Below are positions 1 to 10,599 of a stretch of DNA of 64,000 nt, piece by piece. Origin of the DNA: Eriocheir sinensis. Lineage: Eukaryota > Arthropoda > Malacostraca > Decapoda > Varunidae. The translations under genes were made by a program, and so were the position numbers. The DNA is taken from contig NW_026111665.1 in NCBI RefSeq assembly GCF_024679095.1, positions 186,001 to 250,000 on the forward strand, in the 5' to 3' direction. The notes beneath the pieces are model-generated. The model saw nothing but the letters and a program-made list of their open reading frames with translations. It searched no databases and was not told the origin of the DNA. Positions within the stretch are counted from its first letter, which is position 1; the number at the start of each line of letters is the position of its first letter.

Positions 1-2114
1 TATGGTAGTAAAAGGTTCCCAATGACATTCCGGGCAGGCACGGGAGCCAAAGGGGCGAGGTAAGAGATGGTTGTTTCTGTATGTTATATCAAGGTTATTG
101 TCTAGGACAACGGTGTATGCAGGGTTGTTAGGTTGGCGTTGTATTATGTACCAGTATTTAATTATGAGATCGTCTCTATGTAAGATCAAGGGTGCCACTC
201 CAGGGTCGACTAAAAGACTTGATATGGGGGATGATCTAAAAGCGCCTGTTGACAGTCGGACTGCCTCGTTGGGGACTGCATCAAGTATGCGGAGGCGGGC
301 GGTTGTTGCCGACGTGTATACTTCGCAGCCGTAGGACAGTCTCGACCTAATGAGTGCCTGGTAAAGGCGTCGGAGTATTGTGCGGTCAGCGCCCCATGAA
401 ATGTATGAAAGAACACGGAAGAGATCTAGGGATCTCATGCACTTTGTTTTTAAGTCTTTTAGGTGTGAAAGCCATGTGAGACGCCTGTCAAAGATTAGTC
501 CCAAGAACTTGTGTTTTTCCACAATAGGGAGACATGACCCGCACATAATGAGATCAGGGTCTGGATGGTGGCCTCTCAGGCGGCAAAAGTGCATGGCAAC
601 CGACTTGAATGGTGAGAATCGGAAGCCATGATCCTCTGTCCATCTGGGTATTCTGTGGATGGCATGTTGCAGTCTTTGCTCCGCGGTGGACATCCGAGAC
701 GCTGAGCACCAGATTGCCAGGTCGTCGACATAGAGGGATGACGACACCCCCTCTGGGAGCGATGTTGTAACTCCATTTATGGCCACGGCAAAGAGGGTGA
801 CACTAAGGCGCTTCCTTTGCGAACTCCTTCCTGGTGTTCAGAGAGTTGAGAGTAGGAGGTACCAATTCTGACGCGGAAGGTCCGTTTTCCAAGAAATCCC
901 TCAATAAACGTTGGGATGCGTCCCCGAAGACCAAAGTTATGAAGCTGCTTTAAAATCCTATACCTCCATGTCGTGTTGTAGGCCTTCTCGAGGTCAAAGA
1001 TTGTGAACACCATGTGTTGTCTTTGTGCGGAGGAGCGGTAGATAGCTGACTCGAGACATACAAGTATTTCATCCTCCGAAACCCTGACTGGTTACCATAT
1101 TTCAAAGAGTTTGCAGATGCAGGATGTCAGAGCGATGTGACGGTAGTGTAAGGGCTGTGAACCATCCTTCCCAGGTTTGCGGATGAGAAGTACAATGACT
1201 TTGAGCCATTCACTTGGTATGATGCCTGTCTGCTAAACTTTGGTGTATATTTGGAGCAGCAGTGTCGTGGTGGTAGGACTAAAGTGTCTGATCGTGGGAT
1301 ATGGGATATTATCGGGGCCCGGCGACGTGTCGGTGCATTGGGAGATAGCTGATTGTAGTTCCCGCATGGAGAAGGGAACGTTGTATGTTTCAGTATTAAT
1401 GATGTAAGTCTAGGTGGCCTCTCTCCTGTTCTTCCAAGTGCCGGCGTACAGCGGGAGGTTTAGAGTCCTGCTTAGACACAACAGCGAATACACTGGATAT
1501 GGATTCGGCGACTTCGGCGCCTCCTGCAATTATGTTCTTGTTAAGTGCAGGTGGTGGGCTCGATGAAAACTTTCCTCCTATTTTGTGTACCCTCTTCCAG
1601 ACTTGTGTCATTTGCGTCTGTGAGTTAATTAATGAAACATAGCTGGCAAACGAGGACCGTCGTGCTTCATTCAGTGTCCGGCGTACTTGTGTTCGGGCTG
1701 TCTTGTAGGCGATGTGGTTGAACTCTGTTCTATGCCTCTTGTAGCGGTTGAAAGTCCGGCGTCCGACCACCATGGCACAGGCCGATGTGATGCATACCCC
1801 GTTGACTGTGGGATTGTGAGTTATTCCGCCCGGTGAATGTGCGCCGTAAAAAGGTTAACTGCATCATCGGTTGTCTCAAAGTCATCAATTGATGATCCGT
1901 GTGAGTCGTGCACCGAAAGAGCTCACAGTCCGCTCGATCTAATTTCCAACACGGTAATCGAGGTGACGGTTGAAAGGTGGAATGGGATATAAAGATGGGG
2001 TAGTGGTCGCTGCCATGTAGATCCTCTGATATTTCCCACCTAAAATCAATGTATGCATCGGGGGAACTGAGTGAGAGGTCAATAATTGACTGTGTCGGCT
2101 TGCATATGATAGTG
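1..2114 (-). mobile_element. Jockey-type LINE, ORF2 C-terminal endonuclease, linker and reverse transcriptase (3' part)
   Basis: Read on the minus strand, this is the distal part of ORF2 of a Jockey-clade non-LTR retrotransposon. From high to low coordinates there is the end of the APE endonuclease (a SDHYPIF block near 2,010), a linker rich in basic residues (about 1,400-1,790), the RT palm with FDLEKAYNTTWRY (about 960-1,010), the catalytic box LYVDDLAIWC near 720-740, and a thumb/C-terminal region running off the left edge. The DLEKAYDTTW and GLRGR motifs are typical of arthropod Jockey elements. The frame is broken several times, for example at the GVPQGS box near 825 and around 2,060, so it is inactive. 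The upstream half of the same element lies at 6,940-10,200, displaced by an LTR element. The 3' end is outside the window. Confidence 0.85.
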
Positions 2115-2724
2115 TGTTAACGACTTTTAATCGTTATTTTTTAACGTGGTTGTGCTAAGTGTTATTTTTTAGGCGCGACCTGTTATTCACTCGTCACAGG
2201 GCCGGTGTTACCGTGATCTACTTCACAAGTTGATTGTAGTAAGTGAGATAACACAATAGCCTTTTAGTTAAGTGATGTTTGGCTGAGCGGTAGCCGCTAC
2301 AAGTTCACTTTAGTTCACTTTAGTTATCTCTCTCACATGGAGATTAGAACATACAAATGTACTTTAAGTATATTAACAGTTTTATACAAAACTTTACAGT
2401 CTGCGTGAGCGAATCGCATGAAATGAGAGACAGCCACACCACAGGGCGCGGGGCAGCGGAGCACCGCTCGCCTGCGCGTCACCCGTCTTCTCTCCTCGTG
2501 TTCGCGTTATTCACCCGTTTTATTTGCTTGTTGTTTGTCCGGAAGGGTGTGGGTTCCGGTTGATGACTGCTGATGAAAGTCATCACTTGCTGATCCTAGT
2601 TCATCACAGCTTCCCACGGCCAAAAGCACGACCTGTTGTTAAACATCCTGCTGTGAGAAACCGACCGGGTATCACCACACGTACAGTCATACATTCACGC
2701 GTACATTATAATATACACATTACA
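2115..2724. repeat. Left LTR of copy 1
   Basis: This 610-bp block is homologous to 5,952-6,935, 33,138-33,762 and 37,218-37,845. It begins TGTTAACGAC and ends CACATTACA (TG...CA termini). Conserved internal landmarks are AGGCGCGA, ACACAATAGCCTTTTAGTTAAG, repeated TTCACTTTAG units and GGAAGGGTGTGGGTT. Confidence 0.85.
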
Positions 2725-4306
2725 TCGCTCGATTCCCTAAAAGTCGCGACCTCGCGGCTCACCCTACCTTTACAAATTTCTGTACCTAACCATGTTACAG
2801 TCGCCCAAAGTGTACTAGCTAAGCGTGTTCCCGTTACAGTTGCTTTAACGATTATCACATAAGTCAAAGCCCGCCTAACGATACAACATAGGGAAATGCC
2901 AATGATAATAATCATGGAAGTAATAAGAAACGTGGACGTGGAAGCTGAGTTCTATTCCGAGACAACAAAATAATAGCTCGAAAAATTATTTACATGATAC
3001 ATCCTAGAAAAATTGAATTGACTAAACTGTCATTAGGATACATGGTAATGGAGCTATTTGTAAAAGTAAAAAGAAAAAGGAACAATCCTTGAAGAAGATT
3101 TGCTACAAAAAGAACCTTCGAGTCACACCTTGACACAAAACTGTCGCAGATAACACTCATCCGTTGAGTGACAATTAATTGCCAGTGTCGTTACCCTCGG
3201 CACGCCTTCGAGACGGGTGGGGTTTACATCAATAGATAAGGTTGTGTGAAAAGAGGTTATGTTATCCGTAGAGTCTCCTAATAGTTACAATGTGATAACT
3301 AGGACAAGTCTGGAGAACCTATGAAGGATTGGTTGTCAGCACCACTAACTCCTGATACTCCGTTTTTTTTTTCAGGTCTACAGTACTATAAAAGAAAATC
3401 CTGTCACCAAGTTGTGAAATCACTGTTCTAACAAATCTCACTGAAATATATAATTCCAGCATAATTGATTAAAGTAATTCCAGCATAAATAAACATCAAA
3501 TTAAAAAGACAAATTTCCACCTATCCCTCGATCGTAACGAACGTGGATGATTGACATCTGTGACGCCAAAAATAATTCCCGTAGCGGGTAACAGTGGCAT
3601 GTCAAGCAAAGGGGTAAGCAAGACTTGTCTGCTTACTTCCAAAGCTTACAGGTATTCACATGCTGGTTACAGTAAACGTTAGGGACAGCATCTGCTCAAG
3701 TTTAGTTAAGTCTGTCATTGCAGAGAAAAATGCCTGTTTCAAGCAGAAGCACATGAGGTTCAAGGTAAAAAAAAAATATCTATCCCTATGTTAGCCTACA
3801 CCCTCGGTTATTACGGCTCCAGTTAAATTAAGAAGACTGACTGCCTTGCATCAACTCAGCAATAAAAGAAAATAGTGGGTTAGAGTGAAAAGTTTTACTG
3901 AAGCACTCCCCTCTCGCATGAAAAAAAAAAAAAAAATGCAGGCAAAAGCTCAGGAACCAAACATTAGTAAATGCGAGGATGCAGGTTATAGTCGTTTGGT
4001 GGAAAGATAGACAAAGCAGCGTCAGGCTGAGCCTCAAGCAGGCGCTAGTCTTTGGAGACGATCACTATGCAGATTCTGTGTATTAAAAAAAAAATAGATC
4101 GTAAAGCTCAAATTTCCGTCCACCTATTTATCTGACTATTTCCGCCTAAACCACGGGTAAAAGAACACACCAAAGATTTTTTTTTTTTCTTTTATTACCG
4201 CTGGTGACACCCAAAAACGTTTAGGTCAGAGGGTCGAATGCCCCTCTCCCCGACGAACGTGTCGACGGCAAAAGAATCTTCAAAAAGGACCCAAAATTAC
4301 TTTGTG

Positions 4307-4991
4307 TCATAAAAGTTGGCTGATAAAACCGTGTAGGTTGCCAGTGGGGCTGTAGTCAAGGGATACTGCACTCCTTCGAAGAGGAACTTTGAGGACAATC
4401 ATGTACACAAGGAACTCTAGTAATAATCTAGCATTATCTACAGAAATGTTTTCTCCATCTGTCCAGTTTCCTTGTTTAAAACACGAGATCAAATCATATA
4501 TAGCCTATAGGCGTCCACTGACCTGTTAAAAAGGCCACTCGTTTGCACAGTGTCCACAGCAAAATTACAGCCTTTATGAGGCTGTGTTACTCATCTTCCC
4601 CAAATGTTTCAAGAAAAAGTGACCGAAACGCATCATAACCCTTCCGTCCTGTGAACGCGCTCCAGTTTATGAGGGCCGTGCTCCCGTTCCCGGGATTGAC
4701 CTTCGAGCGGCTGAAATATATTTTATCTCCCGGAACTGACACGAATGAAATGTCCATGACAATCTCACCTTGAAACAAGAAGTCCCTGGCCGAATAATCT
4801 GCCTCCCTACTACCTGCGAAAGGTCTAACTGCTATTGCTGTTAGCGGGTGATTAGGGACAGAAGCCATTGTGGGATTAGTAAGGTAAGTAAATACCTCTT
4901 GCCTGCTCATGCAGCGTAGAAGAAGGAGGAGGCACCCTTTTAAGACTGCTACAACTCCTTTCATGACAGTTACCGTTACCCTTGACGTCAC
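4307..4991 (-). CDS. Unidentified minus-strand coding-like region carried inside the LTR element
   Basis: On the minus strand of the LTR-element interior a 134-codon open frame (4,991-4,587) contains GDKIYFSRSKVNPGNG and YDAFRSLFLETFGED. After a break, a second open piece (4,492-4,307) continues with LLLEFLVYMIVLKVPLRRSA. The other copy (33-38 kb) preserves the same residues in its own broken frames (35,749-35,522). It also has an upstream hydrophobic segment followed by LQALTEDYEGWVERK (36,216-36,060). Preservation of similar amino acids across two copies with different breaks hints at a once-coding passenger or ancestral gene, but I do not recognise the family. It could instead be chance, because the copies share nucleotide identity anyway. 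Confidence 0.3.
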
Positions 4992-5951
4992 TGTTCATTT
5001 TCCTTTACACACTCCTTCTAGTCCTCAGTGAGAGCTTGTAACTTCGTGTCATGTTTCTTTGCCATTAAAAGAGTTACTAGTAAAATGAGGAGTAAAATGG
5101 TAAAAGAAAAAAAATATCGCTGCAAAAATAAGTAAAGTAATAATCATTCACCGCTAAGTATGAGTTCACTCCTCCCCGATGCTTCTAAAATGCATAAAAA
5201 GAGGAAAAAGAATAATGAGTGAGGCTTAGTAAGGCAAATCTTCTCCACTGTGCAATAAAATACACAAAAGAAAGGAGAAAATAAAATGAATGACTATACA
5301 TAAAATGCGTAGTAATGTTACTCAAGAAAAATATTAAACATCCACACGCCAGAAAAATCAACAGCTGAAAAATATAATACATTAGATACGGCCCCACACG
5401 CCTCAACACGTGAACATAATAATAGTAATTCACCTGAAATCATGTTACAAGTGGTGTAATTACTGAATCCAATGTAGTAGCAGCTAAAATGTGTTAAAAA
5501 CCTCGAAGGTAGCAACTCGATACCCCACTACTCAGCACGCTCGCGTCCTTCGCCTCGCCGGTGACAAGGGTAGGGCTGCAGGGGTGGCAGGGTCTGCCGT
5601 CCCTCGTCTGGTAGCGGGGATGGTTTGGCGGCGGGCAGACTATATACCACCAGTCACCCTCAAGGTCCGAGTTGCCTGGCGAAGATAAGTGCGCACCTAC
5701 GACTAGTCGTAGGAAGAAACAAGTGCCGAGACACCTTTGAGGAAACTTGGTTGTGCGAGGCGGGGCGTTGCCCTCGGGTGTGGCTGGATGCTGACTTGAC
5801 GCTCACGGAGCAGGAAAGGCAGCGCACTGCGTCAGCAGAACGCTAGGTACACACTTTTATGTCTCTGCCCACATACACGTCACTGAAGTTACGGTTGAGA
5901 GAGATATATAACAATTCGGAGTAGTTAGTAACAACGCTGCACACCATTTTT

Positions 5952-6935
5952 TGTTACAAGTTTTTAAGCGTTTTTACCTTTTACTTTTTTAAAGTAGTTG
6001 GTGTTAAGTGTTATATTTCAGGCGCGAACTGTTATCTCCCTGTTCACAGGACCGGTGTTACCGTGGCCTCCTTCACAATATTTTTTGTTTTTTTTTTTTT
6101 TTTTTTTTTACGTCGCGGCCTATAGCGCCGGTAGACTTCTTCCCGGTGGGGCCTGATGGTCGACCCAAGGGTTCTTCCCGGTGGGTCCTGATGGTCGGCC
6201 CAGCCCGTTCTGGCGCAGGCGAGTGTTTTATAGTGGCGCCATCTTTCATTGGCTCATGCTGCCCTCCCGGAGCTCATCTTTAATCCTAGAATCTAGAGTC
6301 CGGGTTGATAGGTGGTCTTCTGGACAGCATGTGGGTAATTTTAAGCCACTCGGCGGCGGCTGAAAAATCCCAGCTTGGTGGCACCGGGCGGGGATTGAAC
6401 TCGCGTCCTCCCGAACGCGGTGCTGTTACTCTGTCGATTCAGCCACCGCCTCCCCTAAAGTTGATTGTAGTTGGTAAGATAACACAATAGCCTTTTAGTT
6501 AAGTGATGTGTGGCCGAGCGGTAGCCGTTCTAAGCTCACTTTAGTTCTCTCTCTCACAGGGTAAGTACAAATTCAAAATGTATTTTAACTATATTAACAG
6601 TTCTGCACAAAGTATACAGTTTAAGTGAGCGAGTGGCACGAAATCAGAGACAGCCACACCGCCACAGGACGTAGGGCAGCGGAGCACCACGCGCCTGCCC
6701 GTCACCCGTCTTCTCTTCCTCTTTGTATATGCTTGTTGTTTGTCCGGAAGGGTGTGGGTTCCGGTTGATGACTGCTGATGAAAGTCATCATTTGCTGATC
6801 CTAGTGTCAGTTCATCACAGCTTCCCACGGCCAAAAGCACGACGTGTTGTTAAACATCCTGTTGTGCGACACCGACCGGGTATCGCCACACGTACAGTCA
6901 TACATCCACATGTACATTATAATATACACATTACA
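5952..6935. repeat. Right LTR of copy 1, enlarged by a SINE
   Basis: The LTR starts TGTTACAAG and ends ACATTACA. Its 984 bp exceed the left LTR because a SINE occupies about 6,079-6,457. Without it the length is about 605 bp, matching the left LTR (610 bp). Confidence 0.85.
6079..6457 (-). mobile_element. tRNA-derived SINE (copy S1) inside an LTR
   Basis: On the minus strand it has a tRNA-like head (A box GGTGGCTGAATCGACAG, B box GAGTTCAATCC, about 6,395-6,457), then a body, then a poly-A tail that appears as a T-run at 6,086-6,110 on the plus strand. The body holds two units of a 35-bp repeat (TTCTTCCCGGTGGGGCCTGA type). Four related copies are in the window (8.3, 14.6, 42.4 and 60.9 kb). 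It splits the LTR between CTTCACAA and GTTGATTGTAG. The LINE that moves it is unknown. Confidence 0.85.
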
Positions 6936-6939
6936 ATTG

Positions 6940-7460
6940 TGTTGGATGACCGGTGTTAAGCATGCAATGTTCTAGATCTTCAATTACATATGCAACAGTG
7001 GCTCCTCTTGGGTTGCTGGTGGTATCTGTCCATAGTGTGTAGCGACTGTTGAAGTCGCCGAGTAGTAAGAAGGGTGAGGGCAGTTGGCGTACCAGTGCGA
7101 GGAGTCTTGTTGATTGAGTGGTGTACAGGGTGGAAGATACAGGGACCATATACTGTAGGTACGTGTCATGTGGATTTGAGCAGCAGCAGCCTGCAATGGA
7201 GTGTTAAGTGAGTGAGTGTTAAGCGGAGTGTGTGCTATGTTGTTAGATATGAAAAGGCACGTACCTCCCGAAGGAGCTTGTGTGAGATCAGCTGGCGATT
7301 ATATGGCACTGTAATTAGGCGGGGGGGGGATGAAGGTATGGTCCTAACAGTGTCTCCTGCAGGCAGAGACACTGTGGCTGGGAGTCTTTCATTAGGAGCT
7401 GGAGTTCCTCCCAGCTTCCTCTAGCCCCTCGGTAGTTCCACTGTATTAGTATGAAGTTTA
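6940..7460 (-). mobile_element. Jockey-type LINE, ORF2 N-terminal endonuclease
   Basis: The minus strand carries the start of an APE-type endonuclease. IQWNYRGARG near 7,440 corresponds to the N-x-R-G-L motif, LCLQETLLG near 7,370 holds the catalytic Glu, and LLLGDFNSRYTLW near 7,060 holds the D-x-N pair. The region ends in LNTGHPTQ at 6,940, where the LTR element interrupts the gene; the reading resumes at 2,110. Frame changes near 7,200-7,330 show it is a dead copy. It follows ORF1 (7,540-9,432), as expected for a Jockey element. Confidence 0.8.
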
Positions 7461-7540
7461 CTGTTTATTCTTCATGGCTCCTCCGGACTGGGACATCCCT
7501 GATTTTGCACTGGGCTTTCGCTGGAGGGTTAGCCCCAGCG

Positions 7541-8317
7541 CTAGTGTGCTCCCTTTCGGTCCAATGGCCGATGAGACCGAGGAAGACCCAATTTTCCCCG
7601 GACCCCCGTTCCTACCGGTGACACACACACCCCCCCCCCCCCCCCCCCCCCAACAACCCTCCGCAACTCTGACGATGCCGCAGAGGAGGGTAGCACCGGT
7701 GGGGCCTCCCGCACAGACTGTGCGGAGTCGGAGGACACGGGCGTCGGCAGGGCCGCAAAGTGGCCTTGAGCAGCAGCAGTAACCGGCTGACGGTCAGCCG
7801 GAGACACTGGTGCAGAGGTGGCGGCCGCAGCCGGCACCCGGGATTCTCCAAGCGATCCAGAAGCGGGCGTGGGAGAAGGCACTTTAACAGGAGGACAGTC
7901 CTCGAGGCGCGTGCGCTTCTGCTGCTGTGGCTCAGTTGAGCCCTCAGCAGGCGTCTGGAGTGATGAGGCGGCCTTTTGAGGCGTCATTGAGGTTGTTGGA
8001 TTAGCAGGCTTGTCGGTTGTTGGTCGGCGATGCGCACAAGAATTAAGGGCAGCGGCGTCACTCCTGGGCCGATCATCATGTTGAGTGAAAGTTGTTTCGC
8101 CTCAGCAAAGGATACCCTTTGCTGGGTGCGTATACTGAGGACATCTCTTTCAAACTTCTAGCGCTCACATTCCTTTCACGAAGCAGGATGAGGCGCACCA
8201 CAGTGGTAACATCTAACAGGGCCAGCTCAGTCGTCACCGTGGTTATCCAAGCCACAGGAAACACACATTTTTGCGGCCATTTTTCAAGCGCCAACAGGTC
8301 TGGGTGATATGACCATA
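7541..8317 (-). pseudogene. Jockey ORF1 (gag-like), C-terminal half
   Basis: On the minus strand below the SINE, the broken ORF1 continues from the end of a CCHC zinc knuckle (RYGHITQTC at about 8,290-8,316, directly at the SINE boundary). It runs through a conserved alpha-helical stretch (QQRVSFAEAKQLS, about 8,090-8,130) to a Pro/Ala/Ser-rich tail ending with an open frame of 148 codons (7,987-7,541). ORF1 proteins of this clade bind element RNA. The run of CA/C at 7,621-7,651 lies inside the tail and has probably expanded, contributing frame drift. Confidence 0.7.
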
Positions 8318-8687
8318 CTTTTTTTTTTTTTTTTTTTTTTTACGTCGTGGCCTACTGCGCCGGCAGGCTTCTTCCTGGTGGATCCTGATGGTCGGCCTAA
8401 GGCTTCTTCCCGATGGGGCCTGATGGTCGGCCTAGCCCGTTCTGGCGCAGGCGAGTGTTTTTATAATGGCGCCATCTTGCATTGGTTCATGCTGCCCTCC
8501 CGGAGCTCATCTGTAATCCTAGAATCTAGAGTCCGGGTTGATAGGTGGTCTTCTGGACAGCATGTGGGTAGTTTTAAGCCACTTGGCGGCGGTTGAAATA
8601 TCCCAGCTTGGTGGCACCGGGCGGGGATTGAACTCGCGTTGTTCGAACGCGGCGCCGTCACGCTATCTATTCAGCCACCGCCACCTG
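8318..8687 (-). mobile_element. tRNA-derived SINE (copy S2) in Jockey ORF1
   Basis: Same family as S1: T-run at 8,319-8,341 (its poly-A tail), two 35-bp units, GAGTCCGGGTTGATAGG core, and tRNA-like B and A boxes near 8,620-8,687 read on the minus strand. It interrupts the first zinc knuckle of Jockey ORF1: CFHCQ lies just above the insertion and RYGHITQTC just below. Confidence 0.85.
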
Positions 8688-9432
8688 GCAGTGAAAGCAC
8701 CTTTTGGGGTTGGGGACAAAGGACTTCACATTTATATTTAGCCAGGCCAGCTTGGCAGTTTTAGGCAGTACTAGTCGGTTGAAAGTAATAAACAATGTTG
8801 GTGTGGGTGTGAGTACTCCGTCTAATTTTCGTTGAACTCGTCGCACTGATGTCACATCGTAGTGTTTGAGTTCATTCACCAACCTCTCCTCTGAGTAGCG
8901 GAGAAGGTCCCGTAAGAAGATAACTCCCCGAGATTGGTTCATGGTGGCATGGGGTGAACAGGACACGGATGCACCAGAAACCGAGGTAAGGGCGCGGAGC
9001 TTTGAGCTCTCTTCATGTGACGAGACTTCGACCAACAAGCTTCCGTCCCCTTGTGGCATGATCTTGGGTTCACGGCCACAAGTCTCGACGAAAGAACGGA
9101 GTACTTAAAAAATATCGAGGTCATTAATTAATCGAGCATCCATCAACAGAGTTAACAGCATGTACTTCTGAAAAAAGACAAGCTCATAATTATACGCCAG
9201 GCATAACTTCTATTTGGGAGACTGAGGAGCTCCCAGGTTTACGTGAACTTGCTGAACTATTCCGTTGACCTTTTGGTTGCACGGACTTGTCTTGGGCAGA
9301 CCCTCTAAGGGGTAGGGACTTCCCAGAGGCACCACCAGGAGCCGTTAAAGGTTCCAGGGTGGCGATGAGAGTAGACTGTGGGGGGTTAATCGGAGACAGG
9401 CGGACGTCAGTGAGAGGGGCAGGCCGAGGCAA
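8688..9432 (-). pseudogene. Jockey ORF1 (gag-like), N-terminal half
   Basis: The minus-strand frame 9,059-8,688 encodes a Jockey gag core: SRGVIFLRDLLRYSEERLV, then TPTLFITFNRLVLPK and VPNPKRCFHCQ, the last being the first half of a CCHC knuckle. Upstream, 9,432-9,190 is a Ser/Pro-rich open stretch that probably represents the N-terminus. Between them LINDLDIF (near 9,115) matches the expected region, with a stop right after it. The protein would bind RNA with ORF2. It is inactivated by stops and by the SINE. Confidence 0.75.
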
Positions 9433-10160
9433 GATAGCTTATCCATGCACAGGGGGTTCGTTTCACTCCCCCAACACACCAAGGGGCCCAACAAGAGGAG
9501 GCTGGATGTTGGGGCCAGACCGCACCCAACAGCACCAGGGGTAATGGAGAAGTATACGAAGCCATTGATCAACATTTAACGGCGGCCGCGGAACCGTTGC
9601 GACCGCCTATCCGGTAGTGACCGCATGGCCTTAGCCATCGCATGGCCGTAGCCAGTACATGACCAGCCGATTGATTCAGTGGGACCACACTGAATCGCCC
9701 GTCTTCCCCCAACCCTTCCACCGAAGGAGCGTGTTGCCCACCAAGGGGAGCTACACCCTGCCCCGCGGTGGACTCAACTCCCAGATGAGAGGGCATGGGG
9801 AGAATACAGGACGCCACGCACGGCCAACACGTGGGGAGACAATACCCTTGCCCTAGGTGGTAAAAGGGCGGGCGCAGGCAACATCACCAGTAGGCTTCCT
9901 CTGCCGGTGATGAGGGTAGAGCACTTGGTCCACGAGGCCAGCGGACATCGAGCCCTACCGAAGTAGGCAAGCCACCACGGTAGGTGGTGCCGCCGACCTT
10001 GCTTCAAGCCCCGTCACCACGACAAGGTGACTCCCCTTCGACGGGGTGTAGATATGGAGGCTGGCTTCTGTGAATGTAATGTGGGACAGAATGGCTCTCT
10101 ATGTAAACATCAGGCCTGCGCAGAACACAGCATGACAGCCCTTCCCCAAGTATTAACGGC
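9433..10160 (-). other. Probable 5' region of the Jockey element; no gene seen
   Basis: GC-rich sequence upstream of ORF1 on the minus strand. Short open frames exist on both strands but none shows a recognisable domain. The composition continues from ORF1 without a clear boundary, so I assign it tentatively to the Jockey 5' UTR or N-terminus. Confidence 0.4.
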
Positions 10161-10165
10161 CACGA

Positions 10166-10426
10166 GTGAAAACAGGCGGTGGCTGGCGTCGGTGGCAGTC
10201 GGAGAAGAAAACACCACTCCATAAACTTTTTTTCAGAGGGTTGTTAGAACCACCGCCAGCCGTGGAGGCTTTCAGCAAAGTAATTGGAGTTTCAGAAGAT
10301 GAAGAAGAGGAAATGGGACCACAACCAGTCAGCACAATAGAGAAACAGTGTGCAGCTATTTCTGAATTTGTCGCATCTCTACAATATGCGACTGAAAAAC
10401 ATGGATATGTTGTTAGGAGGATATAA
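10166..10426 (+). CDS. Short unidentified open frame
   Basis: An 86-codon frame with an acidic run (SEDEEEEMG) followed by a helix-like stretch (CAAISEFVASLQYATEKHG). I do not recognise a family. The next 100 bp contain peptide-like text in another frame (GSDLYTTGAARGKIRCQP near 10,460-10,510), so this may be the edge of a decayed coding region. It is flanked by Jockey 5' sequence and by the tail of a CR1 element, so it could also be transposon-derived. Confidence 0.25.
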   Translation: MKTGGGWRRWQSEKKTPLHKLFFRGLLEPPPAVEAFSKVIGVSEDEEEEMGPQPVSTIEKQCAAISEFVASLQYATEKHGYVVRRI

Positions 10427-10599
10427 AAAAAAAAGCTAAACAACATGTTATACAGCCTGGGGAGTGACCTCTATACCACTGGAGCTGCCCGAGGAAAGAT
10501 TCGGTGCCAACCAGCATCAGTTGCTCGAAGAGCACAAGGAAAACCTTGTTACCGCCGATCAGAGAGACAAAGAGAGTGAGAGAGACAGAGAGAGAGAGA

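Larger units (their letters stand above)
2111..6939. mobile_element. Non-autonomous LTR retrotransposon, copy 1 (inserted in Jockey ORF2)
   Basis: A 4.8 kb element with long terminal direct repeats (2,115-2,724 and 5,952-6,935) that start TGTTA and end ATTACA. It is flanked by AGTG (2,111-2,114) and ATTG (6,936-6,939), a 4-bp target duplication with one mismatch. It lies inside the endonuclease of a Jockey LINE: the LNTGHPT codons are at 6,940-6,965 and the following codons at 2,060-2,110. A second copy at 33,138-37,845 has the same order of internal blocks. I found no gag, protease, RT or integrase in the 3.2 kb interior, so it needs enzymes in trans. A TGG-starting stretch 5 nt inside the right LTR on the minus strand (about 5,930-5,947) could be a primer site, which would make the minus strand the sense strand; this is weak. 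The LTRs differ at many positions, so the insertion is old. Confidence 0.8.

Noticed and set aside
5491..5846. Host gene exon near the GC-richer part of the LTR-element interior
   Set aside because: The same block recurs in copy 2 (36,549-36,990) with different frames; no conserved reading.
2111..6939. Ordinary Gypsy or BEL element with pol
   Set aside because: No protease, RT, RNase H or integrase motif in any frame of either copy.
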